From a virus, in the IMG/VR virus record IMGVR_UViG_3300030616_000059, positions 1-34,004 of that record: DNA of 34,004 nucleotides. One strand, written 5' to 3'. Both the position numbers and the translations under genes were made by a program. Position 1 is the first letter of the stretch; each line of letters starts with the position of its first letter. Below the pieces are notes generated by a model, which worked only from the letters and a program-made list of their open reading frames with translations, made no database searches and was not told the origin of the DNA. Of this stretch, positions 32,974 to 34,004 are shown in pieces.

Positions 32974-34004
32974 CATCCTACCCCGATGATTTTATCAATA
33001 AGGTTATTTGCGGATATTGCTTGGACGTGATGAGGGAAATACCAGACAATGTTATTGACGCTGTTGTCACAGACCCGCCATACGGGATAAAGTTTATGGG
33101 TAAGAAATGGGACTATAAAGTACCAAGCGTTGAAGTTTGGGAAGAGGTATTACGTGTGCTAAAACCGGGGGGGTATATGCTCTGTGCCTGTGGTACAAGA
33201 ACACAGCACAGAATGGTATGTAATATAGAAGATGCCGGTTTTGAGGCAAGAGATATTATTGCATGGCTGTATGGTTCAGGATTTCCCAAAAGTCTTGATG
33301 TTGGAAAGGCTATCGACAAAGAGCTTGGGGCAGAAAGAAAGGTTGTTGGTGAGAAAATATATGGAGATGGGAAACCATGTCATTTTGTTTCAGAAGAAGC
33401 TATGGTTGCAAGTGCAGGAAAATCACAAAGTGGGTGCACAACACATAACAAACAAACAGAACCAGTCACCCATGAAGCCAAACAATGGGAAGGTTACGGC
33501 ACAGCCCTTAAACCGGCAATGGAGTTGTTCACCCTTTGCAGAAAACCACTGTCGGAAAAGAACGTTGCAAAGAACGTGCTGAAATGGGGAACGGGTGGAA
33601 TTGATATTGACGGGTGTAGAATACCAACAGAGGACACCTTATCTTTCGGAAGTCGTGAATTGGGGGATGGAATAAAATACGGAAAGTGCAAACCAACAAC
33701 CGAAGGAAACCAGAATCCCCAAGGTCGTTTCCCCGCAAACGTAATCCATGACGGAAGTGAGGAAGTGGTGGGGCTGTTTCCCGAAACGAAAAGCGGGAAG
33801 ATGAAGCAAACCATAAATGGTGGTAGTTTTAACGGATATGGCAAGCAAAATAAAAGAGATGTCGAAACAATAGGAGACAAAGGCTCTGCAGCACGTTTCT
33901 TCTATACAGCAAAAGCAAGCAAATCAGAACGGGGGAAAGGCAATAATCACCCAACGGTTAAACCACTTGCTCTTATGGAATATCTTGTAAAGCTGATAAC
34001 GCCA
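32970..34004 (+). CDS. DNA methyltransferase, beta class (partial, cut by the window end)
   Basis: The frame starts at ATG 32970 (AGAAGGGAAGAAGAA upstream, ATGA overlap) and is open to the last base, 345 codons. The catalytic motif IV TDPPYGI (about residues 31-37) is followed by KPGGYMLCACGTRT, and NHPTVKPLALMEYL (about 329-342) matches the conserved segment just before motif I, which must lie beyond 34004. TDPPYG is typical of N6-adenine or N4-cytosine enzymes. The large middle (about 110-320, with GWGTGGIDIDGCRIP-like WGTGGIDIDGCR) carries target recognition. It is the second methyltransferase in the window. Confidence 0.85.
   Translation, partial: MTSYPDDFINKVICGYCLDVMREIPDNVIDAVVTDPPYGIKFMGKKWDYKVPSVEVWEEVLRVLKPGGYMLCACGTRTQHRMVCNIEDAGFEARDIIAWLYGSGFPKSLDVGKAIDKELGAERKVVGEKIYGDGKPCHFVSEEAMVASAGKSQSGCTTHNKQTEPVTHEAKQWEGYGTALKPAMELFTLCRKPLSEKNVAKNVLKWGTGGIDIDGCRIPTEDTLSFGSRELGDGIKYGKCKPTTEGNQNPQGRFPANVIHDGSEEVVGLFPETKSGKMKQTINGGSFNGYGKQNKRDVETIGDKGSAARFFYTAKASKSERGKGNNHPTVKPLALMEYLVKLITP

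Overview
This 34 kb window reads as the early (replication, recombination and accessory) region of a tailed bacteriophage genome. Every convincing gene is on the + strand. Genes are packed tightly, often with ATGA or TAATG stop-start overlaps. Many encode phage-type hypothetical proteins under 150 residues, and no rRNA, ribosomal-protein or host metabolic genes are present. The DNA is A+T-rich. Ribosome-binding sites are strong (AAAGGAGGT type), TTG and GTG starts occur, promoters look sigma-A-like, and a TGTTCTTTGAAAA boxA-like site resembles those of Bacilli and Clostridia. A low-GC Gram-positive host is therefore the best guess (inference). TAA, TGA and TAG all serve as stops, so the code is standard. 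No integrase, capsid, tail, terminase or lysis cassette is visible.

Layout. (1) 1-3781: small hypothetical genes, most separated by a recurring intergenic hairpin of fixed architecture just upstream of each ribosome-binding site, ending in a strong intrinsic terminator at 3788-3838. (2) 3849-7986: a promoter, a ribbon-helix-helix protein, small zinc proteins, a SMARCAL1-like SNF2 helicase, a membrane peptide and a DnaG-type primase. (3) 7983-12259: a second promoter of the same design, two paralogous initiator-like proteins and a DnaB-like helicase with a Cys-rich insertion. (4) 12266-18727: an extended -10 promoter, a radical SAM enzyme overlapping a DNA methyltransferase, a DnaN-like sliding clamp and a uracil-DNA-glycosylase/DNA polymerase I fusion. 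(5) 18797-27636: a related promoter, a clamp loader, a UvsY-like protein, a gp32-like SSB, RecA, a PD-(D/E)XK nuclease, a double-HTH protein, and an SbcCD/Rad50-Mre11 locus whose ATPase is split into two genes flanking the nuclease. (6) 27625-29758: a third copy of the promoter, a ParB-like protein, a DIP1984-like protein, two clear tRNAs (Trp, Met), a boxA-like site, an odd tRNA-Ser-like gene and a possible structured RNA. (7) 29759-34004: accessory genes, including a membrane-anchored 3D (double-psi beta-barrel) protein and an ASCH-like protein, and a second methyltransferase cut by the window end.

The core genes form an almost complete self-contained replisome (initiator, primase, helicase, polymerase, clamp, clamp loader, SSB) plus a recombination module (RecA, mediator, resolvase-like nuclease, SbcCD). 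The observations most worth a second look are the covarying hairpin series, a 51/52-identical element duplicated 26 kb apart and read in different frames, the split Rad50, the radical SAM/methyltransferase pair, and the boxA/tRNA/structured-RNA segment. All functional names come from motif recognition by eye; no database search was possible.
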